DNA from: Sphingomonas sp. NFR15
GTDB taxonomy: Bacteria; Pseudomonadota; Alphaproteobacteria; Sphingomonadales; Sphingomonadaceae
Reading direction: 5' to 3'
Assembly (NCBI RefSeq): GCF_900103265.1
Contig: NZ_FMWX01000009.1
Span: forward strand, 1-64,000
DNA length: 64,000 nt
Shown here piece after piece: positions 42,602-51,802 of the stretch. Positions within the stretch are counted from its first letter, which is position 1. Each line of letters starts with the position of its first letter. The translations under genes were made by a program, and so were the position numbers. The notes beneath the pieces are model-generated. The model was given only the letters and a program-made list of their open reading frames with translations. It made no database searches and had not been told where the DNA came from.

Positions 42602-43252
42602 TCACACATAGCTCAGCACCAGCCCGTGGCTGATCTTCACCCAGCCATCGACCAGCACGAACAGCAGCAGCTTGAACGGCAGCGAGATCGTCACCGGCGA
42701 CAGCATCATCATGCCAAGCGCGAGCAGGATGTTGGAGATGACGAGATCGATGATCAGGAAGGGCAGGAAGATGAGGAAACCGATCTGGAAGGCGACGGTG
42801 AGTTCCTTCACCACGAACGCCGGGATGACGATGATGAAGTCGCTCGCCGAGGCCACCTGCGTGCCGCTCTTCTGTGCGACCCGCTGCTCGGTCCGCAGGA
42901 AGAACTCGCGCTCGGCGGGGTCGCTGTGTTTGAGCAGGAAGGCGCGCAGCGGTTCCTTGGCCTTGTCGGCGGCGGCGAACAACTGGTCGGTCTGCGCGGG
43001 CACCTTGGTCGTGCCGGCAGACGCCTGCATCTGCTGCATCGTCGGGTACATCACGTAGAGCGACAGGATCAGCGCGAGCCCGTTGAGCACCATGTTGGGC
43101 GGCACCTGCTGCAGCCCGAGCGCGTTTCGGATCAGGCTGAGCACCACCACGATCTTGGTGAAAGACGTTACCATCACTGCGAAGAAGGGTGCGAGCGCGA
43201 GCAGTACGACGACGACCAGCGCCGAGCCGGGTGTGAATTGCGAGAGATCCAT
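42602..43252 (-). CDS. sctR: Type III secretion export gate protein SctR
   Basis: A protein of about 216 residues with four membrane helices: VTSFTKIVVVLSLIRNALGL, QQVPPNMVLNGLALILSLYV, DFIIVIPAFVVKELTVAF and FQIGFLIFLPFLIIDLVIS are near-invariant FliP/SctR blocks. Five copies build the gate ring. The start may be ATG 43252 or GTG 43255; both overlap the stop of sctQ2. Confidence 0.96.
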   Translation of the reverse strand: MDLSQFTPGSALVVVVLLALAPFFAVMVTSFTKIVVVLSLIRNALGLQQVPPNMVLNGLALILSLYVMYPTMQQMQASAGTTKVPAQTDQLFAAADKAKEPLRAFLLKHSDPAEREFFLRTEQRVAQKSGTQVASASDFIIVIPAFVVKELTVAFQIGFLIFLPFLIIDLVISNILLALGMMMLSPVTISLPFKLLLFVLVDGWVKISHGLVLSYV

Positions 43253-43509
43253 CACGCATCGCCCGCGATGAGCACGCCGTAGCCGTCGCCGATCGCGACG
43301 AGCGTGCCGCGCGCGAGGGGGCGGCCGCTGGCGAGGATCCGCACCGCGATACTGCCGCCGTCGCTGCCGATCGGCAGCACCGCCCCTTCGCGCAGCGCTT
43401 GCAGGCGGTCGAGGGGCACAACGCTGTCCTCGATCTCGATGGTGAGCGGAACGTTGAAGGTGGCATCGGGCGCCGGCTGCGGCGCGGGGGCTGCGGAACT
43501 ATCCTGCAT
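43252..43509 (-). CDS. sctQ: Cytoplasmic ring protein SctQ, C-terminal piece (SpoA domain)
   Basis: A separate gene of 85 residues made of one SpoA (FliN-like) domain: VPLTIEIEDSVVPLDRLQAL, AVLPIGSDGG, VRILASGRPLARGTLVAIGD and GYGVLI. The ATG has AGGAG six bases before it and stands 20 bases after the longer SctQ piece. Some injectisomes split SctQ in this way (HrcQa and HrcQb in Pseudomonas syringae); others make a short form by internal initiation. Confidence 0.88.
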   Translation of the reverse strand: MQDSSAAPAPQPAPDATFNVPLTIEIEDSVVPLDRLQALREGAVLPIGSDGGSIAVRILASGRPLARGTLVAIGDGYGVLIAGDA

Positions 43510-43529
43510 CAAAGGCTCCTCGGGCGGGG

Positions 43530-44168
43530 TCACGCGGGGATGAAACGAGCGGCGGCCGGATCGAACCGGCCGGCGAGCGGGGCTTGGCCGGACACGTGCA
43601 GCGTCGCGGCGAGCGGATTTTCGAGCAGCAGCAGGTCGCCCGGCGCGAGGCTGGCGGCGGCGTGCGGCGCGAGGCGCGGCCCGGCGATCCGCACCGCCAC
43701 GCGCACACTGACGCCGCCCAACAGTTCGGGCGCGAACTCGGGCGCGGCGGGGTGCAGCATGAGCGTGAGCGGCAGCGCGAGCAGCAGGCGCTGGCGCGCG
43801 ATACCCTCGGCGAGCGCCGTCACCTCCACGATCGGCGTGTGCGCGGGCGCCTCCACCAGCCGCTCGGGCACGAGCGCGATGCCGAGCCCGAGTTCGATTT
43901 CGCGGAGCAGCGGCTCGCATGCCTCAAGCGCCTCCGCCGCGGTGGGGCCGTCGTCAGCGAGGAGACGCGCGTCGCGGCCGTCGCGCAGCAGCAGCGCGAA
44001 CGCAGCCTCGTTCGCACATGCATACCACCAGCGTGCGGTCGACGGCGCGGCCGGGATGCGCGCGACGAGCGTTCCGTCCGCACAGCGCCGCCCGGACAGC
44101 GCGGCAGGCACCGTCTCGCGCAGGCGCGCTTCGGCGGGATCGAGCCGGGGCAGGCGATCGAGCATCAT
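43530..44168 (-). CDS. sctQ: Cytoplasmic ring protein SctQ, N-terminal piece
   Basis: A protein of 212 residues, shorter than full SctQ (about 300). N-terminal domain (RLDPAEARLRETVPAALSGR, ARWWYACANEAAFALLLRDG) and one SpoA-like region (GGVSVRVAVRIAGPRLAPHA, LLLLENPLAATLHVSGQAPL). With the 85-residue SpoA protein it should form the sorting platform under the export gate. ATG has GGAGG seven bases upstream and overlaps the stop of the FliO-like gene. Confidence 0.82.
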   Translation of the reverse strand: MMLDRLPRLDPAEARLRETVPAALSGRRCADGTLVARIPAAPSTARWWYACANEAAFALLLRDGRDARLLADDGPTAAEALEACEPLLREIELGLGIALVPERLVEAPAHTPIVEVTALAEGIARQRLLLALPLTLMLHPAAPEFAPELLGGVSVRVAVRIAGPRLAPHAAASLAPGDLLLLENPLAATLHVSGQAPLAGRFDPAAARFIPA

Positions 44169-44470
44169 CGTAGATCCTCCTGGGCGATGGCACCGGGGTC
44201 ATCCTCGGGCCAGCGGGCGAGCAGGCTGATGCCGCCGGCGGTCACGCCGAGCAGCATCGTCTCGCCGCGTACCGCAACCATCACCACGCGCTCGGTCTGG
44301 CCGAGCGGCATCGCGCGCAGGAAGCGGATCGGGCGCTCGCCGCCGTCCTCCTTGCCCTGGAAACGATCCTGCCAGGTGCGCAGCGCCTTGAGCAGCACCC
44401 AGGCGAGCCCGAGCACGACTGCGAGCGCGATCACCACCGCGAACAGGCTGGAGAGCAATGCGCCGGTCAT
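44165..44470 (-). CDS. FliO-like export-gate assembly protein in an injectisome operon
   Basis: A protein of 101 residues: one N-terminal membrane helix (LLSSLFAVVIALAVVLGLAW), a short linker and a small beta domain, RFLRAMPLGQTERVVMVAVR then TMLLGVTAGGISLLARW. This is the FliO signature (PLGxxxxxxLVxVGxxxLLLGVTxxGVxLL). In flagella FliO helps assemble the SctR-like gate. Injectisomes usually lack it, so its place between sctU and sctQ is noteworthy. Both ends overlap the neighbours by four bases. Confidence 0.75.
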   Translation of the reverse strand: MTGALLSSLFAVVIALAVVLGLAWVLLKALRTWQDRFQGKEDGGERPIRFLRAMPLGQTERVVMVAVRGETMLLGVTAGGISLLARWPEDDPGAIAQEDLR

Positions 44471-45606
44471 AGTCCGAACTCCTGCGCGTCTTCGCGGTGC
44501 AGTGGCGCATCGCCAGCGCGGGCGCGCTTTGCCCATAGGATGATCTCGGCAATCGCATCGAACAGCGGCTCGGGTATGATCGCGCCCGCCTCGCCGGTGG
44601 CGAAGATGGTGCGGGTAAGCCCGATGTTGCGCACGATCGGCACGCCATTTTCCTCGGCACGGGCGCGCATCGCGGCGGCAAGCGGCCCTTCGCCCTTGGC
44701 CGCGATCACCGGCACCGGGCAGGCGCCCGGATCATAGTCGAGCGCGATCGCGAGATGAGTCGGGTTGACGAGTAGCACGTTGGCCGCGCCAGCCGCGCCG
44801 ATCGCGTTCTGGTTGGCATATTCCTCGTGCATCTGGCGGCGCTGCTGCCGCAGCAGCGGATCGCCCTCGCTATCCTTATGCTCCTGCCGGATGTCGCGGC
44901 GGCTCATTTTGAGCTTCTTGATGAACGTGTGGTGCGCGTAGATCCGGTCGGCGAACGCGACGAGCAGGAACACCGCGGTCGTCCAGCCGATCAGTTGCAA
45001 CGTCACCGATTGGCTGAGCGCGAAGATCTGCGCGGCGACCTGCGGGCCACTCGATTGTACCGGAGACCATGCGGCGGCGTTGAGCAACTCGCCGAGCGCG
45101 CCGAACGAGCCGCGCATTACCGCCACGACGATCGCGAGGATCAGCAGCGCCTTGACCAAGGTCTTCGCGAGCTCGACCAGATTGTCCATGCTGAACATCT
45201 TCTTGAGCCCCTCTATGGGGTTCATCTTGTCGAGCGTCGGCTTCATCTTGTCGGTGGTGAGGATCACGCCGGTCTGGAAGAACTCGGCGGCCAGCCCGGC
45301 GATCGCCGCCGGCACCAGCGTCATCGCGGCGATGCCGAGCAGCAGCGTGACCGCGTTCCAGCCGACCAGCGGCAAGGCCGTGGCGAACGGCACCGTGACC
45401 GCGCGATCGAGCGTCATCGTCGTGAAATCGGCGATGCGGCCGCCGAGCAGCCCCGCCGCCGTCGCGAACAGCGCCAGCCACACGACCATGCCGAGCGCCG
45501 CGCCAAAATCCTTGGACTTGGCGACGTCGCCCTTCTTGCGCGCATCGCGCAATCGCTTCGCGGTCGGCTTCTCGGTCTTGTCGCCGCCGTCGTTCTTGTC
45601 GGCCAT
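44467..45606 (-). CDS. sctU: Type III secretion substrate-switch protein SctU
   Basis: A protein of 379 residues starting DKNDGGDKTEKPTAKRLRDA, the conserved N-terminus, followed by four membrane helices and a cytoplasmic domain. The autocleavage site NPTH is intact at residues 281-284 (LLVNPTHLAIALDYD). Cleavage there switches export from early to late substrates. Block MSRRDIRQEHKDSEGDPLLR before it is typical. First gene of the leftward operon. Confidence 0.96.
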   Translation of the reverse strand: MADKNDGGDKTEKPTAKRLRDARKKGDVAKSKDFGAALGMVVWLALFATAAGLLGGRIADFTTMTLDRAVTVPFATALPLVGWNAVTLLLGIAAMTLVPAAIAGLAAEFFQTGVILTTDKMKPTLDKMNPIEGLKKMFSMDNLVELAKTLVKALLILAIVVAVMRGSFGALGELLNAAAWSPVQSSGPQVAAQIFALSQSVTLQLIGWTTAVFLLVAFADRIYAHHTFIKKLKMSRRDIRQEHKDSEGDPLLRQQRRQMHEEYANQNAIGAAGAANVLLVNPTHLAIALDYDPGACPVPVIAAKGEGPLAAAMRARAEENGVPIVRNIGLTRTIFATGEAGAIIPEPLFDAIAEIILWAKRARAGDAPLHREDAQEFGL

Positions 45607-46112
45607 AATAGCTTCCCGGATCGGGCGCGATCATCGCGCCGACTTTGGGCATCCCGTCACGCAAGTATTACGCGACATTCAAGACTTTCGGTCAGGCAAT
45701 TCGGATAGAAAAATCGAAGTAAAAATGCCACCGGCTCCGAGAAGGTCAATACAAATGTTACAAGACACGATGAGCTGTGTGGCTTTTACAGATATTGCGA
45801 TTCCGGAATGATTCTTCGCAAAAACGTAGCAAATCTGCAACAGTCAAGGGGATTGCGATGAATGGGGCCGGAATGGCTCAACTCGTCGCAAAAAGCATAA
45901 CGGCTCGTCGCCAAGCGGTTCCATTACAATCATTTGACCGACTAGCCGTTGGCGCAAGACACGTGCCGTCACGCTACGGACACATGTCGTAACAGGGATA
46001 TCACCACAGGTCACAGTGCAGGCAGGGCGCCACGACGGGCATCGGGCGCCTGGACAAGACGGTTCGGATCGACATTCCGCCGGGTTCCTTAAGTTGGATC
46101 GGAGACCGCTTC
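45607..46112. promoter_or_regulatory. Divergent control region between the two secretion operons
   Basis: About 500 bases without a convincing gene, more AT-rich than the flanking genes. It must hold the promoters for sctU leftward and the transglycosylase-sctV operon rightward. A single half-site CGACTAGCC of the island operator is present at 45939-45947; no full palindrome was found. Confidence 0.5.
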
Positions 46113-46880
46113 GTGACGAAGAACGCTATCCGCACTACCGTTTATAGTTTGGCTGCTTCCACTTTGATTGCTGCGTGCGGTTCAACGTGCTTGGCGCGGC
46201 CGATCAAAGATACCGATCTCTTCGCGAAATGTCCGCTCACGGCGAATCTGCGCGTGGCGGACCCGCGCACGTTGAACGAGTTCGAGTCGCTCGAAGCGTG
46301 TCGTGACACGATTGTCAGCCAGGCGCCCGCCGATGTGCCGGACGATACGGGCGTTGTTCGCATCATTGGCGTGAAAGCGAAGCCCGCGCCGCGCGGCAAG
46401 CGGGCCGCGCCAAGAGACGCGGCTGGCGGCGTGACCAAGGCAAGCTGGTCGGCCACGCTCAGCCCGTTCGATCGCGACGTGGCGCGCACCGCCGCCGCCT
46501 ATCGGATCGATCCGCTGTTCCTTCATGCCATCATCCGCACCGAATCCGGCTATCGCCCGGCCGCGGTGTCGCATGCCAAGGCGGTGGGACTCATGCAGAT
46601 CATGCCGGCGACCGGCGCGACGCTCGGCGTGCGCACCGCTGGCCTGTACGAACCCGCCACCAACATCGACACCGGCGCGCGGCTGCTCAAACGGCTGCAA
46701 CGCCGCTACGGCCGCGACTTCGGGCTGATCCTCGGCGCATACAATGCCGGCGAGGGTGCGGTTGCGCGCTACGGCAACCGCGTGCCGCCCTATCGCGAGA
46801 CGCGTGCCTATGTCGGCACGGTGATGGGCCGCTACCAGGCGTTGCGCGCCGCGTCGTTCAGCGCGGGGGTGGCGCGGTGA
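46113..46880 (+). CDS. Type III secretion-associated lytic transglycosylase
   Basis: A protein of 255 residues with an N-terminal signal (TLIAACGSTCLA, the Cys giving a possible lipobox) and a C-terminal SLT domain (about 130-245): AIIRTESGYRPAAVSHAKA with catalytic Glu, VGLMQIMPATGATLGV, and LGAYNAGEGAVARYG. It opens peptidoglycan for the injectisome, as IpgF and EtgA do elsewhere. GTG start; its stop overlaps the GTG of sctV, so the two are coupled. First gene of the rightward operon. Confidence 0.9.
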   Translation: MTKNAIRTTVYSLAASTLIAACGSTCLARPIKDTDLFAKCPLTANLRVADPRTLNEFESLEACRDTIVSQAPADVPDDTGVVRIIGVKAKPAPRGKRAAPRDAAGGVTKASWSATLSPFDRDVARTAAAYRIDPLFLHAIIRTESGYRPAAVSHAKAVGLMQIMPATGATLGVRTAGLYEPATNIDTGARLLKRLQRRYGRDFGLILGAYNAGEGAVARYGNRVPPYRETRAYVGTVMGRYQALRAASFSAGVAR

Positions 46881-48850
46881 GCGCCGTCACGCTGTTGCGC
46901 CGACTGCCGCGCACCTCGCTGCGCGCCGCCGATCTGCTGCTGGTCGGCGCGCTGGTCGCGGTGATCGGGCTGCTGATCCTGCCGCTGCCGCCGCTGGTGC
47001 TCGACGTGCTGATCGCCACCAACATGACCGTCGGGGTGCTGCTGCTGCTGAGCACGCTGTACGTCACCAAGCCGCTCGATTTCTCGACCTTCCCGTCGGT
47101 GTTGCTGCTGACGACGCTGTTCCGCCTCGCGATTTCGATCGCGACGACGCGGATGATCCTCGGCCATGCCGAAGCCGGGCATATCGTCCGCCAATTCGGC
47201 GAGATGGTGGCGGGCGGCAATCTGATCGTCGGGCTGGTCGTGTTCCTCATCATCACCATCGTTCAGTTCGTGGTGATCTCCAAGGGCGCCGAGCGGGTTG
47301 CCGAAGTCGCCGCGCGCTTCAGCCTGGATGCGATGCCGGGCAAGCAGCTCTCGATCGACAGCGATCTGCGTTCCGGCCTGATCGGCAAGGACGAGGCGCG
47401 CGCACGTCGCCGCACGCTCGAGAACGAAAGCAAGCTGCACGGTAGCCTCGACGGCGCGATGAAGTTCGTGAAGGGCGATGCGATCGCCTCGATCATCATC
47501 GTGCTGGTCAACCTGATCGGCGGCCTCGCGGTCGGCGTGTTCTCGCACGGCATGCCGGCGGGCGAGGCGATCACGACCTATTCGATCCTGACGATCGGCG
47601 ACGGGCTGGTTGCGCAGTTGCCGGCGTTGTTCAGCGCGATGGCGGCTGGCCTGCTCGTCACGCGCACGACCGACGAGGAGGACGAGCGCGATCTCGGGCC
47701 GACCATCGCGCGCCAGATTGCCAGCAAGCCGCGCGTGCTCGGCATCGCCGGGGCGCTGTGCCTGTTGCTCGCGATCATCCCCGGCTTCCCGACCCTGGTG
47801 TTCGTCGCGCTCAGCGCGGCGCTGTTCGCGGGCGGCGCATGGAACCACCCGGTCTCCAACGCGGCGATCCGCGCGCGGCTCGCCCGCTTCGACAGCGCGC
47901 CCGCGCCGGTGCCGGAGAGCGTCGAGGCCAAACCGGCGCCGCTGCGCGCGGTGCGTCCGCTGGTGCTCGAAGTCGCCGCGCCCGGCCTTACCGGGCCGCG
48001 CGTCGCAGCGCTGTCCCAGGCGGTGACGGCGGTGCTGGAGCGCACGCAGGCGCGGCTCGGCCTTCCGGTTCCGCCCGCCGAGATCGTGCCGAGCGCGGTC
48101 GCGCCGGGTGAACCGGGCAAGTGGGCGCTGTTCCTGTATGACGCGCCCGCCGCGAGCGGGGTGATCACGCACGAAGATTTCGAGGACCGGCTGTGCGACG
48201 ATGTCGAGCGCGTGCTGCGCCGGCATGTCGGCCAGTTCCTCGGCCTTCAGGAAGTGACCGGCATCCTCAACGGGATCGGCACCGACTTCCCCGATGTCGT
48301 CAAGGAAGTGGTGCGCGCGGTGCCCGTCACCCGCATCGCCGAGATCCTGCGCCTCCACGCCGAGGAGGAAGTGCCGATGCGCAACATGCGCGACGTGCTC
48401 GAGGCGATCGCCGAGGCCGGGCAGAACGAGCGCAATGCGATCCCGCTCGCCGACCTTACCCGCGTTGCGCTCAAGCGTTATATCGCGCCGCCGTACCTCA
48501 CCGCCGACGGGCGTTTCCGCGTGCTGGTGATCGGCACCACGCTCGAACGCTTCTGCCGCGACAACATCCGCATGCTCGACGGCGTGGCGCGGCTCGCGAT
48601 GGAGCCTGACCATGCGCGCACGATGATCGGCATGATCCGCCGCGAGGTGGCCGAGAGCGGCGCCCGCGCCGTCGTCACCGCCTACGACCTGCGCCGGCCG
48701 CTCCGCCGTCTGCTCGCCGCCGACCTGTTCGAGCTGCCGGTGCTCGCGTTCAACGAATTGATGACCGACGTGCCGCTCGACGTCGCCGGTCAACTCGACC
48801 GGACGCCGATCGCGATCGAGGATGCCGACACGGTGTGGGCGGCCGAATGA
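46877..48850 (+). CDS. sctV: Type III secretion export apparatus protein SctV
   Basis: A protein of 657 residues, GTG start. The N-terminal half has about eight membrane helices with the FHIPEP block (LDFSTFPSVLLLTTLFRLAI, then VQFVVISKGAERVAEVAARF and SLDAMPGKQLSIDSDLRSGL). The C-terminal half is the cytoplasmic nonamer-ring domain that docks substrates and chaperones (EVPMRNMRDVLEAIAEAG). All hallmark segments are intact. It shares overlaps with the transglycosylase and sctC. Confidence 0.97.
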   Translation: MSAVTLLRRLPRTSLRAADLLLVGALVAVIGLLILPLPPLVLDVLIATNMTVGVLLLLSTLYVTKPLDFSTFPSVLLLTTLFRLAISIATTRMILGHAEAGHIVRQFGEMVAGGNLIVGLVVFLIITIVQFVVISKGAERVAEVAARFSLDAMPGKQLSIDSDLRSGLIGKDEARARRRTLENESKLHGSLDGAMKFVKGDAIASIIIVLVNLIGGLAVGVFSHGMPAGEAITTYSILTIGDGLVAQLPALFSAMAAGLLVTRTTDEEDERDLGPTIARQIASKPRVLGIAGALCLLLAIIPGFPTLVFVALSAALFAGGAWNHPVSNAAIRARLARFDSAPAPVPESVEAKPAPLRAVRPLVLEVAAPGLTGPRVAALSQAVTAVLERTQARLGLPVPPAEIVPSAVAPGEPGKWALFLYDAPAASGVITHEDFEDRLCDDVERVLRRHVGQFLGLQEVTGILNGIGTDFPDVVKEVVRAVPVTRIAEILRLHAEEEVPMRNMRDVLEAIAEAGQNERNAIPLADLTRVALKRYIAPPYLTADGRFRVLVIGTTLERFCRDNIRMLDGVARLAMEPDHARTMIGMIRREVAESGARAVVTAYDLRRPLRRLLAADLFELPVLAFNELMTDVPLDVAGQLDRTPIAIEDADTVWAAE

Positions 48851-50658
48851 TGCGCGCGCTCCGTGACCTGTCGCGCGTCGGCGCCGGGCTGGGCTGCATG
48901 GTGCTTGCCGCCACGCCGAGCCTCGCCGGGCCGATCCCCTTCACCGCCAAGCCGGTCGCGATCGAGGCGCGCGATCAGGATATCGGCACTTTCCTCAACC
49001 AGTTCTTCGCCGCGGCTGGCCTGCCGGTGGTGGTCAGCACCGAATTGAGCGGCAAGGTCAACGGCCGTTTCACCGGCGCGCCGGCCAGCGTGTGGGCAAA
49101 CGTATCGCGTGCGTTCAACCTGGTCGGCTACCATGACGGCGCGACGGTGGCGGTCTATGCCGCGAAGGACGTGCAGAGCCGCACCGTGGCGGTGCCCGCC
49201 GGCCGCGCGCAGGAACTGGCGAGCGCGATCGCGCGCGCCGGGCTTGCCGATGACAACAACCATGTCCGCGTCACCTCCGCGCAGTCGCTGCTCGCGACCG
49301 GGGTGCCCAAGTTCGTCGATCAGGTGCAGCAACTCGCCGCCGCCCTGCCGGCCGCGCCGGGTGCGGGGCAGGGCGGCATCGACCGGATCAGCCCGTCACG
49401 CGCCGCGATCGCGCCGGTCGACGCGGTCGAACCCTACGAATTGCGCGTCTTCTACCTCAAATACGCCCGCGCCGACGACACCATGCTCGATGCGGGCGGG
49501 CGTGAGACCAAGGTGCCCGGCGTCGGATCGACGCTCAGCAAGATCATGGGCGACGGCCAGCCGGTGGCGGGTTCGGTGACCGGCCAATATGGCAGCCGCC
49601 GCATCCGCCAGAGCCAGCCGCGGCTGATGGGCCGCGGGCTCGATGCGGTCGATCCCGATGCGGCGCAAGCCTCGCCGACGGCGCCCTATGACGATGAATA
49701 TCTAGGTCTGCCGCCGGCGCAGGGCAACGCCGTGGCTTCGGCCGCCGCCGGCGCCAATGGCCGCTATGTCCAGTCTGGCCCGCGCATCAGCATCGACCCG
49801 TCGCTCAACGCCGTGATCGTGCGCGACCGGCCGGAGAACATGCCGGCCTATGAGGGGCTGGTCAAAGCGCTCGATATCGCGCCGCAGGTGGTCCAGCTCG
49901 AAGCGACCATCATCGATCTCAACATCGACAAGGCGCGCGAACTCGGCATCAACTGGCGCGTGCAGAGCCAGGGCTTCAACGCCCTGTTCGGCGGCGACCT
50001 GACCCAGCGCAGCGGCAATGCCGCGAACGACATCGCCAATTTCGGCAGCGCCAACAACGGCCTGTCACTCTCCAGTGTGATCGGCGCGCACCGCGAGCTG
50101 ATCTCGCGCATCACCGCGCTCGAACAGAAGGGCGCGGCGCGGATCGTGTCGCGGCCGCAGCTCGTCACGCTCGCAAACGTGGAGGCGGTGTTCGATCGCA
50201 CCCAGACCTTCTACGTGCGCGTCGCCGGCGACCGGCAGGTCGATCTGTTCAACGTGACCGCGGGCACCGTGCTGCGCGTCAACCCGCATGTGCTCACCGA
50301 GAACGGTGCCCCGCGCATCCGTATGGTGGTGGCGGTGCAGGACGGCACGATCCTCGACAACCGCGTCGATCGCATCCCCGTGGTGGAGAATGCCAGCGTC
50401 AACACGCAGGCGCTGATCAACGAAGGCGAGAGCCTGTTGCTGGGTGGCCTCACCGTCAACGCGAAATACGATGCCGAGAGCAAGATCCCGATCGTCGGCG
50501 ACATCCCGGTGCTGGGCGAGCTGTTCAAGAGCCGCTCGAAATCGTCGTCGCGGATCGAGCGGCTGTTCCTCATCACCCCGCGCGTGGTGCGGCTCGATCA
50601 GGTCGCGACCGCCGCGGCCGTGACGACCACGCCCCTCATCCCCGGAGCCAAGCCATGA
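48847..50658 (+). CDS. sctC: Type III secretion outer-membrane secretin SctC
   Basis: A protein of 603 residues with signal peptide (cleavage near SLAG), N0 and N1 domains (FTAKPVAIEARDQDIGTFLN, VNGRFTGAPASVWANVSRAF), an N3 domain (VIVRDRPENMPAYEGLVKAL) and the secretin barrel (VQLEATIIDLNIDKARELGI, RPQLVTLANVEAVFD, GESLLLGGL, PIVGDIPVLGELFKSR). It forms the outer-membrane ring. No pilotin gene is seen nearby. ATG overlaps the sctV stop. Confidence 0.96.
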   Translation: MMRALRDLSRVGAGLGCMVLAATPSLAGPIPFTAKPVAIEARDQDIGTFLNQFFAAAGLPVVVSTELSGKVNGRFTGAPASVWANVSRAFNLVGYHDGATVAVYAAKDVQSRTVAVPAGRAQELASAIARAGLADDNNHVRVTSAQSLLATGVPKFVDQVQQLAAALPAAPGAGQGGIDRISPSRAAIAPVDAVEPYELRVFYLKYARADDTMLDAGGRETKVPGVGSTLSKIMGDGQPVAGSVTGQYGSRRIRQSQPRLMGRGLDAVDPDAAQASPTAPYDDEYLGLPPAQGNAVASAAAGANGRYVQSGPRISIDPSLNAVIVRDRPENMPAYEGLVKALDIAPQVVQLEATIIDLNIDKARELGINWRVQSQGFNALFGGDLTQRSGNAANDIANFGSANNGLSLSSVIGAHRELISRITALEQKGAARIVSRPQLVTLANVEAVFDRTQTFYVRVAGDRQVDLFNVTAGTVLRVNPHVLTENGAPRIRMVVAVQDGTILDNRVDRIPVVENASVNTQALINEGESLLLGGLTVNAKYDAESKIPIVGDIPVLGELFKSRSKSSSRIERLFLITPRVVRLDQVATAAAVTTTPLIPGAKP

Positions 50659-51782
50659 CCAAGCCCCCGACCGTCACCGGCGACGTGCTGCGCATCATCG
50701 GCGGCCGTCTGGATGGCAAGGAATATCCGCTCATGCCCGGCGCGCGCATCCTGATCGGGCACGCGCTGGCGAGTGACGTGGTGCTGCGCGGCGCGGGCAC
50801 GCGTGAGCTGTGCGTCGAACTGCGGGTCGCGGCCGACGCGGCGGTGGTGCATGTCGTGTCGGGCACGATTGAGCTGCTCGGCCGCCCGCTCGCCGCCGGC
50901 GATGAGGCGATGCTGCCCGCCTATCTGCCGTTCCGCTTCGGCGAGTTTCTCGTCGCGCACGGCGGCGCCGGGTCGGCGCGCTGGGCCGAGGCGGAGAGCG
51001 TCGGCGGCGGGCGGTGCGGCGCTCCGGTCACACCGCTGCCGGTGCCCCGCCTCGGTGATCGGCTGGTCGCGCAGGGCCGTGCTCAGGCCGCGCGGGTGGT
51101 GGAGCGGTTCGGAGGGCGGCGACTCGCGCTCGCGGCGGTGTCGGCAGTGTTGCTCACAGCGGCGGTGCAGCCGGTCGGCGCGCTCATCTCTGATCGCGAA
51201 CACTCGCCCGAATCGCTCGCACAGACGCTCGAACAAGGCGGCTTCCACAGCCTCAAGGTCAGCGCCGATCCGGTCGGCGGGCTGATCGTGCATGGCGCGG
51301 TCGCGCGCGATGGAGATCTCGCGCGTCTGCGCACGCTGGTCGCGACCCGCGACGTGCCGGTGGTGCTCGATGTCACGTCCTCGGCTGCGCTCGCGACGGC
51401 GGCGGCGGACGTGCTGCAAGCGCAAGGGGTGCAGGCGAAGGCGGCACCGGCGGGCGCGGGCGGCATCGTCGTGACCGCCGCCTATATGCCGACCGACACG
51501 CAGGAGCGGCTGCGCAAACTGCTGTCGAACGACGTGCCCGGCCTCCAGCGCGTTAGCTTCCGCACCGACGACGCGCTCGGCGACAACCCGCTGCAAAGCT
51601 ATTTCGCGCGGAGCGGCGCCGGGCTGGTGACCGTGGTGGAAGACCCCGGCTACATCGCCACAGCCGACGGTTCGCGCTGGTTCCCCGGCGCGACGCTCCC
51701 GACCGGGCACAAGCTCGTCGCGATCACCGACGGCCGCATCCGTTTCGAAAAGGACGGCCGCTTCGAAGACGTCCGCCTCTGA
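50655..51782 (+). CDS. sctD: Type III secretion inner-membrane ring protein SctD
   Basis: A protein of 375 residues. An N-terminal FHA-like cytoplasmic domain (about 8-95: LRIIGGRLDGKEYPLMPGAR) is followed by a membrane helix near 165 (LALAAVSAVLLTAAVQPVGA) and periplasmic ring-building modules (about 185-375). This order is the SctD/YscD layout. It joins SctJ to form the inner ring. The start overlaps the sctC stop as ATGA. Confidence 0.88.
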   Translation: MTKPPTVTGDVLRIIGGRLDGKEYPLMPGARILIGHALASDVVLRGAGTRELCVELRVAADAAVVHVVSGTIELLGRPLAAGDEAMLPAYLPFRFGEFLVAHGGAGSARWAEAESVGGGRCGAPVTPLPVPRLGDRLVAQGRAQAARVVERFGGRRLALAAVSAVLLTAAVQPVGALISDREHSPESLAQTLEQGGFHSLKVSADPVGGLIVHGAVARDGDLARLRTLVATRDVPVVLDVTSSAALATAAADVLQAQGVQAKAAPAGAGGIVVTAAYMPTDTQERLRKLLSNDVPGLQRVSFRTDDALGDNPLQSYFARSGAGLVTVVEDPGYIATADGSRWFPGATLPTGHKLVAITDGRIRFEKDGRFEDVRL

Positions 51783-51802
51783 CTCACTCAAGGAGAAGTG
51801 CC

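Noticed and set aside
42279-43466. Upstream extension of the sctT frame across sctS and sctR
   Set aside because: The frame is open but Arg-rich and overlaps three conserved genes; the true SctT start is at 42278.
46832-48793. Long open frame of 653 codons on the minus strand
   Set aside because: It lies fully antisense to sctV, is His/Arg/Gln-rich with low complexity, and is a product of GC-rich codon use on the other strand.
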